A stretch of 64,000 bases of DNA from Piscinibacter gummiphilus (GCF_002116905.1 NZ_CP015118.1:3162001-3226000); one strand, 5' to 3'; shown: positions 33,610 through 44,641, counted from the stretch's first letter. Numbers and translations are program-made. The notes: generated by a model not told the origin, from the letters alone.

Positions 33610-34644
33610 ATGACCGCGACGTCCGGAACGATGGCCTCCGGCCTGCCGGCGCGCCGCCGCGTGACACCGGTGGCCGTGCTGGCGGGCCTGGTGGTCGTGC
33701 TGCTCGTGCTGATGGTCGCCTCGGCCGGCAGCGGCGCGGTGGCCATCCCGTTCCAGCGGGTGCCGGGGCTGCTGCTGTCGGCCCCGGTCGACGGGCAGGA
33801 CGCGCTGTGGCGCAGCGTGCTCGTCGAGGTGCGCCTGCCGCGCCTCGTGTTCGCGTTGATCGTGGGCGGCGGGCTCGCGATCGCGGGCACCACCATGCAG
33901 GCGCTGTTCCGCAACCCGCTCGCCGAACCCGGGCTCATCGGGATCTCGCTGGGCGGGGCGATGGGCGCGGTGATCGCGATCGTGCTGAACGCCAACAGCC
34001 TGTGGACCATGGCCCCGGCCGCCTTCGCGGGCAGCCTCGCGGCCACCGCGCTGGCATACAAGCTGGGCGGCCGCCAACCCGGTGTCGCGGGCGTGCTGCT
34101 GGCCGGCATCGCGATCAACGCGATGTGCGCGAGCGTCATCGGCATCTTCACCACGCAGGCCAACGACACCCAGCTGCGCAACCTCACGTTCTGGAACATG
34201 GGCAGCCTCGCGGGCGCGAGCTGGACGATGCTGGCCTGGCTCGGGCCTTGGGTCGCCGTGCTGTCGGCCCTGCTGATCCGCGAGTGGCGGTCGATGAACG
34301 CGCTGCTGCTCGGTGAACGCGAGGCCCACCACCTCGGCCACGCCGTGCGGCCGCTGCGCCGCCGCCTCGTCGTGCTGGCCGCCCTGCTGGTCGGGCCGCT
34401 CGTGGCCGTCAGCGGCACCATCGTGTTCGTCGGCCTCGTGGTGCCGCACCTGGTGCGGCTCACCACCGGTGCGGACCACCGCTGGCTGCTGCCCAACACG
34501 CTGGCCGGCGGCGCCATCGCGCTGACCCTGGCCGACTGGCTCGCGCGCACGGTCGTCATCCCCGCCGAGCTGCCGATCGGCATCGTCACGAGCCTGGTGG
34601 GCGGGCCGTTCCTGCTCTGGTTGCTGTTGCGCAAGGGGACCTGA
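33610..34644 (+). CDS. hmuU: Haem ABC transporter permease HmuU (FecCD family)
   Basis: Inner-membrane permease, 344 residues, with about nine to ten hydrophobic segments. FecCD/BtuC hallmarks are RLPRLVFALIVGGGLAIAGT, then MQALFRNPLAEPGLIGISLG and GTIVFVGLVVPHLVRLTTGA, plus the C-terminal PAELPIGIVTSLVGGPFLLW. The ATG follows hmuT without a gap and its stop shares a base with the hmuV start (TGATG), so hmuTUV are translationally coupled. It forms the membrane path for haem with HmuV as ATPase. Confidence 0.94.
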   Translation: MTATSGTMASGLPARRRVTPVAVLAGLVVVLLVLMVASAGSGAVAIPFQRVPGLLLSAPVDGQDALWRSVLVEVRLPRLVFALIVGGGLAIAGTTMQALFRNPLAEPGLIGISLGGAMGAVIAIVLNANSLWTMAPAAFAGSLAATALAYKLGGRQPGVAGVLLAGIAINAMCASVIGIFTTQANDTQLRNLTFWNMGSLAGASWTMLAWLGPWVAVLSALLIREWRSMNALLLGEREAHHLGHAVRPLRRRLVVLAALLVGPLVAVSGTIVFVGLVVPHLVRLTTGADHRWLLPNTLAGGAIALTLADWLARTVVIPAELPIGIVTSLVGGPFLLWLLLRKGT

Positions 34645-35441
34645 TGCTTCTGGCCCGAGGATTGGATTGTTCCCGCGGGGGGCGCACCGTGCTGTCGGAG
34701 GTGACCGTGTCGCTCGACCCCGGCGTGGTGCTGGGGGTGCTCGGCGCCAACGGGGCCGGCAAGAGTTCGCTGCTGGCGACGCTGTCGGGGGAGATCGCCC
34801 CCGCCGCGGGCCAGGTGACTTTCGACGGGCAGCCGCTGTCGTCGTGGAGCGCGAAGGCGCTCGCTCGCCGTCGCGCCGTGCTGCCGCAGGCGCCGTCGCT
34901 GGCGTTCGACCTCGATGTGCGCGTCGTCGTGGAGATGGGCGCCTACGCGTTCCCGGAACTGCCGCCGCGCGAGGTCGAGTCGCTGGTGACCCGCGCGCTG
35001 CGGCTCGCCGATGCGGAGGCCTTCCGCGACCGCCGCTACGGCGCGCTTTCGGGGGGCGAGCAGCAGCGGGTGCAGTTCGCCCGCGTGCTGGTGCAGCTGC
35101 TGGCGGGAAAAGCGTCCGGCGAGTACCGCGTGCTGTTCCTCGACGAACCCACCGCGAGCCTGGACCCGCGCCACCAGATGGACCTGCTGGCCACCGCGTC
35201 GTCGCTGGCCCGCGACGAGGGACTGGCGGTGCTGGTGGTGCTGCACGACGTGAACCTCGCCGCGGCGTGGTGCGACCGCCTGCTGCTGCTGGCCGGACGC
35301 CGCGTGGTGGCCCACGGGACGCCCACCGAAGTGCTGACGTCGACCCACCTGCGCCAGGTGTACGCAGTCGACGCGCGCGTGATGCCGCACCCGGCCATCG
35401 CGGGCCAGCCGCTGGTGGTCTTCAGCCGGCCGGCGGCCTGA
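34644..35441 (+). CDS. hmuV: Haem ABC transporter ATP-binding protein HmuV
   Basis: Cytoplasmic ATPase of the haem importer, 265 residues. Walker A is GANGAGKSSLLATLSGE, the signature is LSGGEQQRVQFARVLVQLLA, and Walker B is VLFLDEPTASLDPRHQMDLL, followed by the switch histidine in VVLHDVNLAAAW. The inserted segment AGKASGEYRVLFL between signature and Walker B is typical of HmuV. It ends 9 bases before the convergent sensor-kinase stop. A small hairpin (CTGACC/GGTCAG, 35438-35454) spans both stops but has no T tract. Confidence 0.95.
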   Translation: MLLARGLDCSRGGRTVLSEVTVSLDPGVVLGVLGANGAGKSSLLATLSGEIAPAAGQVTFDGQPLSSWSAKALARRRAVLPQAPSLAFDLDVRVVVEMGAYAFPELPPREVESLVTRALRLADAEAFRDRRYGALSGGEQQRVQFARVLVQLLAGKASGEYRVLFLDEPTASLDPRHQMDLLATASSLARDEGLAVLVVLHDVNLAAAWCDRLLLLAGRRVVAHGTPTEVLTSTHLRQVYAVDARVMPHPAIAGQPLVVFSRPAA

Positions 35442-35450
35442 CCCGTCCGG

Positions 35451-36587
35451 TCAGCGCGGGCGCGGCAGCTTCACCGTCGCCCGCAGGCCGCCCTCGGGTC
35501 GGTTCTCCAGGGTCAGCGTGCCGCCGTGGCGCTGCACGAGGTCGCGTGCGATGAACAGCCCGAGCCCCGTGCCGCCGCCACTGGCCTTCGGCCGGGCGTC
35601 CAGCGAGAAGAACGGCTGGAACACCGCGTCCATCAGGTTCTGCGGAATGCCGGGACCGGTGTCCTCCACGACGATGCTGACGGCGTCCGGCGTGGTGCGC
35701 ACGTCGACCGCTGCCTCGCCGGCATACCGCAGCGCGTTGCTGAGCAGGTTCGACAACACGCGCCGCAGCGCCGTCGGCTGCACCACCACGGTGGCGGGAC
35801 CGCCGTGGCAGGTCACGCGGTGACCCTGTTCGACGAGGTCGTCGGTCAGCGCCTGTGCGAGGGCCAGGGCATCCGTGGCGCGGGGTGGTTCGGCCAGCGC
35901 GTCGCTGCGGAAGATCTCGAGCACCGAGTCGATCAGCTCGTTCATCTCGCGCACGTCGGTCACGCAGCGGGCCGCCGCAGGCTCGTGCTGCAGCGATTCG
36001 AGCCGGATGCGCATGCGGGTGAGCGGCGTGCGCAGGTCGTGCGAGATGGCCGCCACCAGCAGGCCTCGGTTGCGGAACTGCGAGTCGAGTTGCCGGGCCA
36101 TGTCGTTGAACACGTGAGCCGCCTCGCGAACCTCCACCGTGCCGGCGTCCTCCTCCAGCACGGGCAGGCGTTCGTGGCCGCCGACGGACGACGCGAGGGA
36201 CTGCGATGCGGTGACCAGCCGGCGCATCGGCGCCGACAGCCAGCGCGCGCCCCACCACGAAGCCAGGCCGATCACGAGGAAGCGGATGCCGTAGTCGAGC
36301 AGCAGGCGGAGCGTCGGGGTGCCCGACTGCATCGGACGCGGACGGTCCTCGGGGCCCTCGCCACGCGGCGGGAACGGCCGGTGGCCGAGCAGGCCCGGCG
36401 TGGGCGGCAGCGAGGGAAGCGGCGGGCCGTCGGCGATCGAGAGGCGCCGCGGTGGTCCGCCGGGCCAGCCGTCGCCCCTGGATTGGACCGCGACGACCTG
36501 GAAGGCCACGACGTGGCTCGCGACCAGCGCGACCCACATCAACAGGAACAGCCGCTTGAACAGCGTGTCGTGCCACCAGCGGGTCAT
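35451..36587 (-). CDS. Sensor histidine kinase, EnvZ type
   Basis: Inner-membrane two-component sensor, 378 residues. It has a first helix (LFLLMWVALVASHVVAFQVV), a short proline-rich periplasmic region of about 60 residues, a second helix (GIRFLVIGLASWWGARWL) and a HAMP region. The HisKA phospho-acceptor site is AAISHDLRTPLTRMRIRLES. The ATPase has NLLSNALRYAGE (N box), DTGPGIP (G1) and GGGTGLGLFIARDLVQRHGG (G2), so it looks catalytically complete. It follows its response regulator by 61 bases in the same direction. The signal is unknown; the small periplasmic loop leaves little room for a ligand domain. Confidence 0.93.
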   Translation of the reverse strand: MTRWWHDTLFKRLFLLMWVALVASHVVAFQVVAVQSRGDGWPGGPPRRLSIADGPPLPSLPPTPGLLGHRPFPPRGEGPEDRPRPMQSGTPTLRLLLDYGIRFLVIGLASWWGARWLSAPMRRLVTASQSLASSVGGHERLPVLEEDAGTVEVREAAHVFNDMARQLDSQFRNRGLLVAAISHDLRTPLTRMRIRLESLQHEPAAARCVTDVREMNELIDSVLEIFRSDALAEPPRATDALALAQALTDDLVEQGHRVTCHGGPATVVVQPTALRRVLSNLLSNALRYAGEAAVDVRTTPDAVSIVVEDTGPGIPQNLMDAVFQPFFSLDARPKASGGGTGLGLFIARDLVQRHGGTLTLENRPEGGLRATVKLPRPR

Positions 36588-36648
36588 CGGGAAACCTCCG
36601 CGCTGTGCGCCGCGGTGCGAGCCCCCTTCGGAGCGGCCGGGCGGGGGC

Positions 36649-37371
36649 TCATGACGCCACCTTGGCGTCGAGCACGTACCCTTCGCCGCGCACCGTGCGG
36701 ATCAGCGCGGGTGCGTCGTGCGCCTCGTTGAGCTTCTGGCGCAGCCGTGACACCGCGAGGTCGATGCTGCGGTCGTTGACGGAGGGCCCCGAACCCGGCG
36801 TGGACCGGGCGGTGGCCTCGACCAGCTGCTCGCGCGACAGCACCCGGCCCGGCTTCGCGACGAAGGCGGCCAGCAGCCGGAATTCCGCGTTCGACAGCGC
36901 CACGGCCACCTGCGTGGGCGAGACGAGCAGCCGCTGCAGGCAGTCCATCGTCCAGCCCGCGAAACGCACCGACCGCGGCACGTCCACGTCGGGGCCCGGG
37001 GCGGGCCGCGGCGCGCGGCGCAGCACCGCGTTCAGCCGGGCGACGAGCTCGCGCGGCTCGAAGGGCTTGGCGAGGTAGTCGTCGGCACCCATCTCGAGGC
37101 CGATCACACGGCTCACCGGATCCCCCTGGGCGGTCAGCATGACCACCGGTGTCGTGTCCTCCTGGTGACGCAGCCAGCGGCAGAGTTCGAGGCCGTTGGC
37201 GTCGGGCAGCATCACGTCGAGCACGATCGCCTGCACACCGCCCGACGCGACGGCGTCGCGGAAGCCCGCGCCGGTGGCCGCCGTGCGCACGTCGAAGGCG
37301 AAGGTCCGCAGGTAGTCGGCGAGGGTGGTGCGGATCTGTTCGTCGTCGTCGGTGAGCAGGATGCGTGTCAC
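36649..37371 (-). CDS. Response regulator, OmpR family
   Basis: DNA-binding partner of the adjacent kinase, 240 residues. The receiver domain has the acidic pair in LLTDDDEQ, the phospho-acceptor Asp in AIVLDVMLPDANGLELCRWL, the conserved Thr/Ser (VVMLTAQGD) and Lys (DDYLAKPFEPREL). The C-terminal winged helix ends SVNDRSIDLAVSRLRQKLNE and IRTVRGEGYVLD, typical of OmpR/PhoB types. The start is a GTG (37369-37371) with AAGGGA 8 bases upstream; upstream open frame was not included. The pair is convergent with hmuV and divergent from the GGDEF gene. Confidence 0.93.
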   Translation of the reverse strand: MTRILLTDDDEQIRTTLADYLRTFAFDVRTAATGAGFRDAVASGGVQAIVLDVMLPDANGLELCRWLRHQEDTTPVVMLTAQGDPVSRVIGLEMGADDYLAKPFEPRELVARLNAVLRRAPRPAPGPDVDVPRSVRFAGWTMDCLQRLLVSPTQVAVALSNAEFRLLAAFVAKPGRVLSREQLVEATARSTPGSGPSVNDRSIDLAVSRLRQKLNEAHDAPALIRTVRGEGYVLDAKVAS

Positions 37372-37583
37372 AGGGGCGTCCCTTCGGTCGGTGCGGAGGG
37401 GCGGGTGTCGGCAGGGAACATCGGGGCAGGGCGAGGGGACACGGAAGCCCGCGATGCTGCGCCGCCTGTGTATCGGTCGTGTGGCCCCTTTGTTTCCGCG
37501 CCGACGCAAACGGGCGTCCGCCGGCGTCCCCCGTGTACGATTGGTCCTCCCGCCCGTTCCGGGCCGCTCTCCGTCGTTCGAAC

Positions 37584-40364
37584 ATGAACTGGCAGGACTT
37601 CCAGCACCGATGGATCGGCCCCGGCCGCCGCCGCCTGCGCACCTACCTGGTCGCGCTCGTGCTCGCGACGATGCTGCCCACCCTCGTGGCCGGGGCCTTC
37701 GCGCTGTGGCGCACGTCGGAGTCCTACCGCGAGGCCTCGGGCAACCGGTTGGCCGACACCGCGCGCACGCTGGCTTACGCCATCGAGCGCGACCTGAACG
37801 CGAAGACCGTGCTCGTGCAGACGCTCGCGGCACCCGTCGGTGGCGCCGCGGGCATCGCCGGCCTGCAGGAATGGCTCGACGGCGCGGGACTGCTGCCGGG
37901 AGCGGAGGTGATGTCCGAGCCAGTCACCCACGTGCGCCTCACGCCGCCCACGCGGCGCTTCACGGCGGGCGGGCTGCCCAGCGACACGGCCCTGGCCGTG
38001 GCCGACCATGGCCGGGCGTCCGTCACGAACCTGTTCGCCGACCCGCCCCGTGCGGCCATCGTCACCCGCCAGTCCGCGGGGCCGGGGTCGTCGGAGATGC
38101 TGCTGGTGTCCGTGATGGTGGCGCCGCAGCACCTCGTGCAACTGGCCCCGCAGGACGGCCCGAACCAGCTCGCGATGCTCGTGGCCGTCACCGACGGTGC
38201 GGGACGGGTCATCGCCCGGTCGCGCGATGCCTCGCGGTTCATCGGCCAGGTCGTCCCCGACTGGGACAAGGTGCGCGCCGCCGTGTCTGACCATGGCCTG
38301 TTCGAGGCGGCCACCACCGAAGGCCTGCCGGTGAAGTTCGCGTTCCAGCGCCTCGCCGGCACACCGGGCTGGGTGGTGGTCGCGGGCGAGCCGCTCGACA
38401 CGTTCAACGCCGGCTGGCGCCGCCTGCAGAACCAGCTGCTGCTCGGGGGCGCACTGGCCGTGGTGCTCGCCTTGCTGCTGGCCGCATGGGCGGCGCGCCG
38501 CGTGCTGCGCCCGGTCGCCGCGCTGGCCCGCGATGCCGAAGCCGCCGCGGCCGGCGAGGCGGGCGTGGCCGGGCAGCCGCTCGGCGAACCGTCCACCATC
38601 CACGAGTTCGAGTTCCTGCGCGAACGCATCGCCAACGCCCACGCCGCCTTGCACCAGCGCGCCGAAGACGCCCGCCGCAACGCCGAGGCGCTGGCCATCA
38701 GCGAGCGGCGCCACCGCGCGCTGGCCGAAGCCGGCGCCCTGGTGCTGTGGCGCAGCACCCCCGATGGCCGCCTCATCGCCGCCGCGGGCTGGGAGCCGCT
38801 CACGGGGCAGCCCGAGCCCGAGGCGCTCGGCTTCGGCTGGGTCGCCCGCGTGCACCCGGACGAACGCGGCCGAGTCACGGGGGCGCTCGGAAACATCGCC
38901 ACGGGTGACCGCGAGATCGACGTCGAGTTCCGCCTCGCCACGGCGGCCGGCGGCTGGCGGTGGGTGCGGGTGCGCGGCGTGCTGATCGACGAACCCGGGC
39001 AGGAATGGGTCGGCGCCCTCGAAGACGTCGACGAACGCCGCCGGGCCGAGGCCCACGTCGCCCACCTGGCCCACCACGACCCGCTCACGCAGCTGCCGAA
39101 CCGCACGCGCCTGCGCGAACGGCTGGTGGACGCGCTGCGGCACGTGCGCGAGGGCGCCCGCGCCGCGGTGCTGTGCCTTGACCTCGACCGCTTCAAGCAC
39201 GTCAACGACTCGCTCGGCCACCCCGCGGGCGATGCCCTGCTGGTGGCGGTGACCCACCGGCTGACCCACGTGGTGCGCGACGGCGACACCGTGGCCCGCC
39301 TGGGCGGCGACGAATTCGCCATCGTCCAGACCGGCCTCGCCTCCACGCGCGATGCGGAGGTGCTGGCCGAACGCATCGTGAGCACGCTGGGCGCGCCCTA
39401 CGAGCTGAACGGCCACCAGGTCAACATCGGCGCGAGCGTGGGCATCGTGCACGCGTTGTCGGTCGACGCGGACCCCGACCGGCTGATGGCGTGCGCCGAC
39501 ATGGCGCTCTACTGTGCGAAGCAGGGCGGCCGGGGTGGGTACCGCACCTTCTCGCCGGACATGGACGTGCGCCTGCAGGGGCGGCGGGACACCGAACGCG
39601 AACTGGCACAGGCGCTCGCGCGCAACGAGTTCGAGGTCAGCTACGAGCCGGTGGTCAACGTGCGGTTCGGCAGCATCTGCGCGTACGAGGCGAAGGTGCA
39701 CTGGCAGCATCCGCTGCGCGGACCGCTCGAACTGGCCGAGGTGTCCGGCCTCGCCGACGAGATCGGCGTGCTGCGCCCGCTCGGCGACTGGATCCTCCGC
39801 CAGGCCTGCGTCGATGCGGCCGCCTGGCCCGGCGACGTGCGCGTGGCTGTCGACATCACCACGGGCCAGCTCGAGGACGCGGCCTTCCCGGGCATCGTGG
39901 CCGTGGCGCTGCAGCGGTCGGGGTTGCCGGCCGGGCGGCTCGAGCTGGAGGTGGGCGAACACGCGCTGGCCGATGGGGCCGAGCGGGTGCTGGAGGCGCT
40001 CCACCACCTGAAGGCGCTCGGCGTGCGCATCGCCATCGACCACTTCGGGTCCAGCCGCTCCGCGCTCGGGTGCCTGCGCAGCTTCCCGTTCGACAAGGTC
40101 AAGATCGAAGAGAGCTTCGTGCGGCAGATGGGCGTCGACAAGGAAGGCGACGCCATGGTGCGGGCGCTGACCGCGCTGTGCGACACCCTGGGCGTGGCCA
40201 GCGCGGCCTCGGGCGTCGATGCCCAGGCGCAACTCGACCTCCTCAGCGACGAGGAGTGCGTGGAGGTGCAGGGGCGCCTGTTCGGTGGCCCGCTGCGGGC
40301 GTCCGACGTGGCCCGGCAGTTCGCGCAGGCCGGGCAGGGACCCGGACTGACTCCGGCCGGCTGA
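37584..40364 (+). CDS. Membrane GGDEF protein with degenerate EAL domain
   Basis: A 926-residue inner-membrane signalling protein. Order: helix (about 20-42), large periplasmic sensory region (about 45-275), second helix (LLLGGALAVVLALLLAAWAA), linker, a PAS-like segment, GGDEF domain and C-terminal EAL-like domain. The cyclase site is intact (RLGGDEFAI, about residue 575), with a product-inhibition site RDGD exactly five residues before it. The EAL half is altered: EAK replaces EAL, IDHFGSS replaces the DDFGTG motif, and ASGVD replaces the AEGVE motif. I infer c-di-GMP synthesis rather than hydrolysis. The ATG 37584 matches a sensible first helix. Confidence 0.9.
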   Translation: MNWQDFQHRWIGPGRRRLRTYLVALVLATMLPTLVAGAFALWRTSESYREASGNRLADTARTLAYAIERDLNAKTVLVQTLAAPVGGAAGIAGLQEWLDGAGLLPGAEVMSEPVTHVRLTPPTRRFTAGGLPSDTALAVADHGRASVTNLFADPPRAAIVTRQSAGPGSSEMLLVSVMVAPQHLVQLAPQDGPNQLAMLVAVTDGAGRVIARSRDASRFIGQVVPDWDKVRAAVSDHGLFEAATTEGLPVKFAFQRLAGTPGWVVVAGEPLDTFNAGWRRLQNQLLLGGALAVVLALLLAAWAARRVLRPVAALARDAEAAAAGEAGVAGQPLGEPSTIHEFEFLRERIANAHAALHQRAEDARRNAEALAISERRHRALAEAGALVLWRSTPDGRLIAAAGWEPLTGQPEPEALGFGWVARVHPDERGRVTGALGNIATGDREIDVEFRLATAAGGWRWVRVRGVLIDEPGQEWVGALEDVDERRRAEAHVAHLAHHDPLTQLPNRTRLRERLVDALRHVREGARAAVLCLDLDRFKHVNDSLGHPAGDALLVAVTHRLTHVVRDGDTVARLGGDEFAIVQTGLASTRDAEVLAERIVSTLGAPYELNGHQVNIGASVGIVHALSVDADPDRLMACADMALYCAKQGGRGGYRTFSPDMDVRLQGRRDTERELAQALARNEFEVSYEPVVNVRFGSICAYEAKVHWQHPLRGPLELAEVSGLADEIGVLRPLGDWILRQACVDAAAWPGDVRVAVDITTGQLEDAAFPGIVAVALQRSGLPAGRLELEVGEHALADGAERVLEALHHLKALGVRIAIDHFGSSRSALGCLRSFPFDKVKIEESFVRQMGVDKEGDAMVRALTALCDTLGVASAASGVDAQAQLDLLSDEECVEVQGRLFGGPLRASDVARQFAQAGQGPGLTPAG

Positions 40365-40432
40365 ACGCGGCGGCGAGTGGCACGCGCGGCCGGACGCCGA
40401 GGCCGCGGCGGCCGCGCGCGAACAACCGCACC

Positions 40433-40563
40433 CCGGCCGCGAGCGGCCGGAGCGAGGCATGGACTCACGCGAGGCCCGTCACCCGGACCGCGGGCTGCCC
40501 GATCCTCCCAAGCGCAACCAGGGCCGCGAGCGGCCCGAGCGGATTCCGGAACCGGCGAGCCGG
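40433..40563. repeat. Three CGAG-loop hairpins in the GGDEF-csp intergenic region
   Basis: Three stem-loops share the loop CGAG: CCGGCCG/CGGCCGG (40433-40450), GGGCCG/CGGCCC (40521-40536) and CCGG/CCGG (40552-40563). The first two are near-identical direct repeats (GCCGCGAGCGGC plus flanks) that differ by a compensated base-pair change. They lie downstream of both converging genes, the GGDEF gene on the plus strand and csp on the minus strand. No T tract follows them. The whole 226-bp gap 40365-40590 holds nothing else recognisable. Confidence 0.45.
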
Positions 40564-40590
40564 CCCCGAACGTTCAGCGAGGTTGGAGGG

Positions 40591-40911
40591 TCAGAGCGAG
40601 GTGGCCGCGAGGGCACCCACCGTGGTGTCGACCGAGGTATCACCGTCGAGCGAGCCACCGAGGGGCATCGGGGCGCTGTCGCCGCCGAGCGGGTCGTTCA
40701 CCGAAGTGCGCAGGGGGCGGATGTTCTGCGCGAGGCGGCCCTTGGGGCCCTGCACGAGGTCATATGCCACGGCCTCGCCCTGCTGGAGGGTGCGGAACCC
40801 TTCCATCTGGATGGCCGAAAAATGAGCGAAAACGTCTTCGCCACCGCCTTCGGGTTCGATGAAACCGAAACCTTTGGCGTCATTGAACCACTTCACCGTA
40901 CCGACAGTCAT
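40591..40911 (-). CDS. Cold-shock protein, CspA family, with C-terminal tail
   Basis: Cytoplasmic single-stranded nucleic-acid-binding protein, 106 residues. The cold-shock domain starts MTVGTVKWFNDAKGFGFIEP and contains RNP1 (KGFGFIEP) and RNP2 (VFAHFSAIQ). The domain ends near QGPKGRLAQNIRPL (residue 68). Family members in betaproteobacteria usually stop there; this one continues about 38 residues (TSVNDPLGGDSAPMPLGGSL and onward) with low complexity. The ATG at 40911 has GGAGA 7 bases upstream. The tail could be genuine or follow loss of the ancestral stop. Confidence 0.9.
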   Translation of the reverse strand: MTVGTVKWFNDAKGFGFIEPEGGGEDVFAHFSAIQMEGFRTLQQGEAVAYDLVQGPKGRLAQNIRPLRTSVNDPLGGDSAPMPLGGSLDGDTSVDTTVGALAATSL

Positions 40912-41080
40912 TCTGGGTTCTCCCGATCCCTTGTTGTGCACAAATTCTCGGTTTCAGTGGGGCGCCTTGTCAATACCACGGTGGGGGGTGGGAGGGCGAT
41001 TCGGAGATCCCCAAAATAAATGTCCGCAAAGCACCAATTCCGGGCTTGAGGCGGACGGGTTCGGCGCAATATCCATCCCT

Positions 41081-41110
41081 GTGACCGATCGCCAGCCGAC
41101 TCGATAGAAT
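41081..41110 (+). promoter_or_regulatory. Probable clpS promoter placed at the start codon
   Basis: GTGACC (41081-41086) and TAGAAT (41105-41110) are separated by 18 bases. The -10 ends only 6 bases before the clpS ATG at 41117, so transcription would start at or next to the start codon. Confidence 0.5.
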
Positions 41111-41116
41111 CATTCC

Positions 41117-41466
41117 ATGCCAGAGGAAAAGCCGATCCCCCCACAGACGCCGAAGCCTGCCGTGCCCGACGATGGGCAGGGGGCTGTCGTCGCCGAGAGA
41201 CAGGCCGCAAAGACGGAGCCGCCTCGCATGTACCAGGTGGTGCTGCTGAACGATGACTACACGCCGATGGAATTCGTCGTGATGGTCCTGCAGGAGTATT
41301 TCAAACGAGATCTGGAGACAGCCACCCAGATCATGCTCAAGGTCCACAAGGAGGGCCGGGGCGTGTGCGGTGTCTATACGAAGGACGTGGCAGCAACGAA
41401 GGTCGAACTGGTGGCAACCGCCGCACGTCGCGGCGGGCACCCTTTGCAATGCATTATGGAGGCCGC

Positions 41467-41470
<4 letters not shown>
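41117..41470 (+). CDS. clpS: ATP-dependent Clp protease adaptor ClpS
   Basis: N-end rule adaptor that hands substrates to ClpAP; 117 residues. The core YQVVLLNDDYTPMEFVVMVL is diagnostic, followed by QIMLKVHKEGRGVCGVYTKD and the C-terminal HPLQCIMEAA. The flexible N-terminal tail (about 37 residues) is needed in the E. coli protein to engage ClpA, which supports the ATG at 41117 even though no ribosome site precedes it. An in-frame ATG at 41229 (GGAG 9 bases upstream) would remove that tail. Its stop overlaps clpA as ATGA. Confidence 0.95.
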
Positions 41471-43767
<2,297 letters not shown>

Positions 43768-43793
43768 GCGGTTCGAGCACGCAAGCTCCAGTG

Positions 43794-43830
43794 AAGCGGC
43801 GAAGGGCGCAAGCCTTTCGCCGCTTTTTTT
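43794..43830 (+). terminator. Rho-independent terminator of clpS-clpA
   Basis: A 10-bp stem AAGCGGCGAA/TTCGCCGCTT with a purine-rich loop, ending in seven or more T residues, 27 bases after the clpA stop. Confidence 0.9.
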
Positions 43831-43840
43831 GTGCTCCGGG

Positions 43841-44635
43841 CTACCGGCGCCGACGACCGGAGCGCGACGCAGGGTCCTGCCGGAAGTACTGCACGAGCAG
43901 TTCGTGGATGTCCGGGTGGTTGCGCCGCAGGTCGTCCGGCGAAACGAAGAACACCTCGCAGGCCACCGCGAAGAACTCGTCGGGACCGTGTGCTGCGTAG
44001 GGGTCGAGCAGCGTGTCCACGCCGCGGTCCACGTCGGCGCGGAAGGCCTCGTACTCCGCCGAGAAGACCTGGCTCCAGCGGTCGTGCATCGCCCGGTTGG
44101 GCAGCGGCGGAATGCCGTCGGATTGCCCGTCGTTCATGTCGAGCACGTGGGCGAACTCGTGCACGACGACGTTGTAGCCCAGCTCGGCGGTTTCGCCGGC
44201 ATCGGCCACGTCCTGCCACGACAGCATCAGCGGCCCACCCTCCATGGCCTCGCCGACGAGCTCCTCGTCGTAGTGGTGCACCACACCATCCTCGTCCATC
44301 ACCTCGCGGCGGGCCACCACCTCGCCGGCGTGCACCACGATGCCGAGGAACCCGTCGTAGTGTTCGAGCCCGAGATTCAGGATGGGCAGGCAGGCCTGTG
44401 CGGCGATGGCCACGGCCATGTCGTCGGTGACCTCGAGGCCGTGGGCGCCGTGGAACTCCTTGCGCGCCAGGAACAGCGTGGACAGGTCGCGCAGGCGTGA
44501 GGCCTCGTTGGGGTCGGGCAGCGAAAGGAAGGGGAACCGCGCGAGGGTCAGCGCCCAGAGCGCATCGGGGATCGGGCGGCGGTCGAGCGTGCGCCGGTCA
44601 CGCCAGCGCTGCAGGCCGGCCCACCAGGAGGCCAT
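43841..44635 (-). CDS. mtfA: Zinc-dependent peptidase MtfA family
   Basis: A 264-residue cytoplasmic metallopeptidase of the M90/MtfA family. The zinc motif HEFAHVLDMNDG (HExxH) is present with the downstream glutamate in DEFFAVACEVFFVSP. RFPFLSLPDPNEASRLRDLS and VTDDMAVAIAAQACLPILNL are also family-typical. In E. coli MtfA binds the glucose repressor Mlc and affects PTS gene control; whether that applies here is unknown, as no Mlc is seen. It is the last gene of a six-gene operon, 6 bases after lpxH. Confidence 0.92.
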   Translation of the reverse strand: MASWWAGLQRWRDRRTLDRRPIPDALWALTLARFPFLSLPDPNEASRLRDLSTLFLARKEFHGAHGLEVTDDMAVAIAAQACLPILNLGLEHYDGFLGIVVHAGEVVARREVMDEDGVVHHYDEELVGEAMEGGPLMLSWQDVADAGETAELGYNVVVHEFAHVLDMNDGQSDGIPPLPNRAMHDRWSQVFSAEYEAFRADVDRGVDTLLDPYAAHGPDEFFAVACEVFFVSPDDLRRNHPDIHELLVQYFRQDPASRSGRRRR

Positions 44636-44641
44636 CGGGAC

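Noticed and set aside
35438..35454. Hairpin CTGACC/GGTCAG spanning the stops of hmuV and the sensor kinase
   Set aside because: The symmetry comes largely from the two facing stop codons, and no T tract follows, so a terminator call is not supported.
37368..40460. A 1030-codon minus-strand open frame opposite the GGDEF gene
   Set aside because: Same frame-shadow effect; the GGDEF protein on the plus strand has intact motifs.
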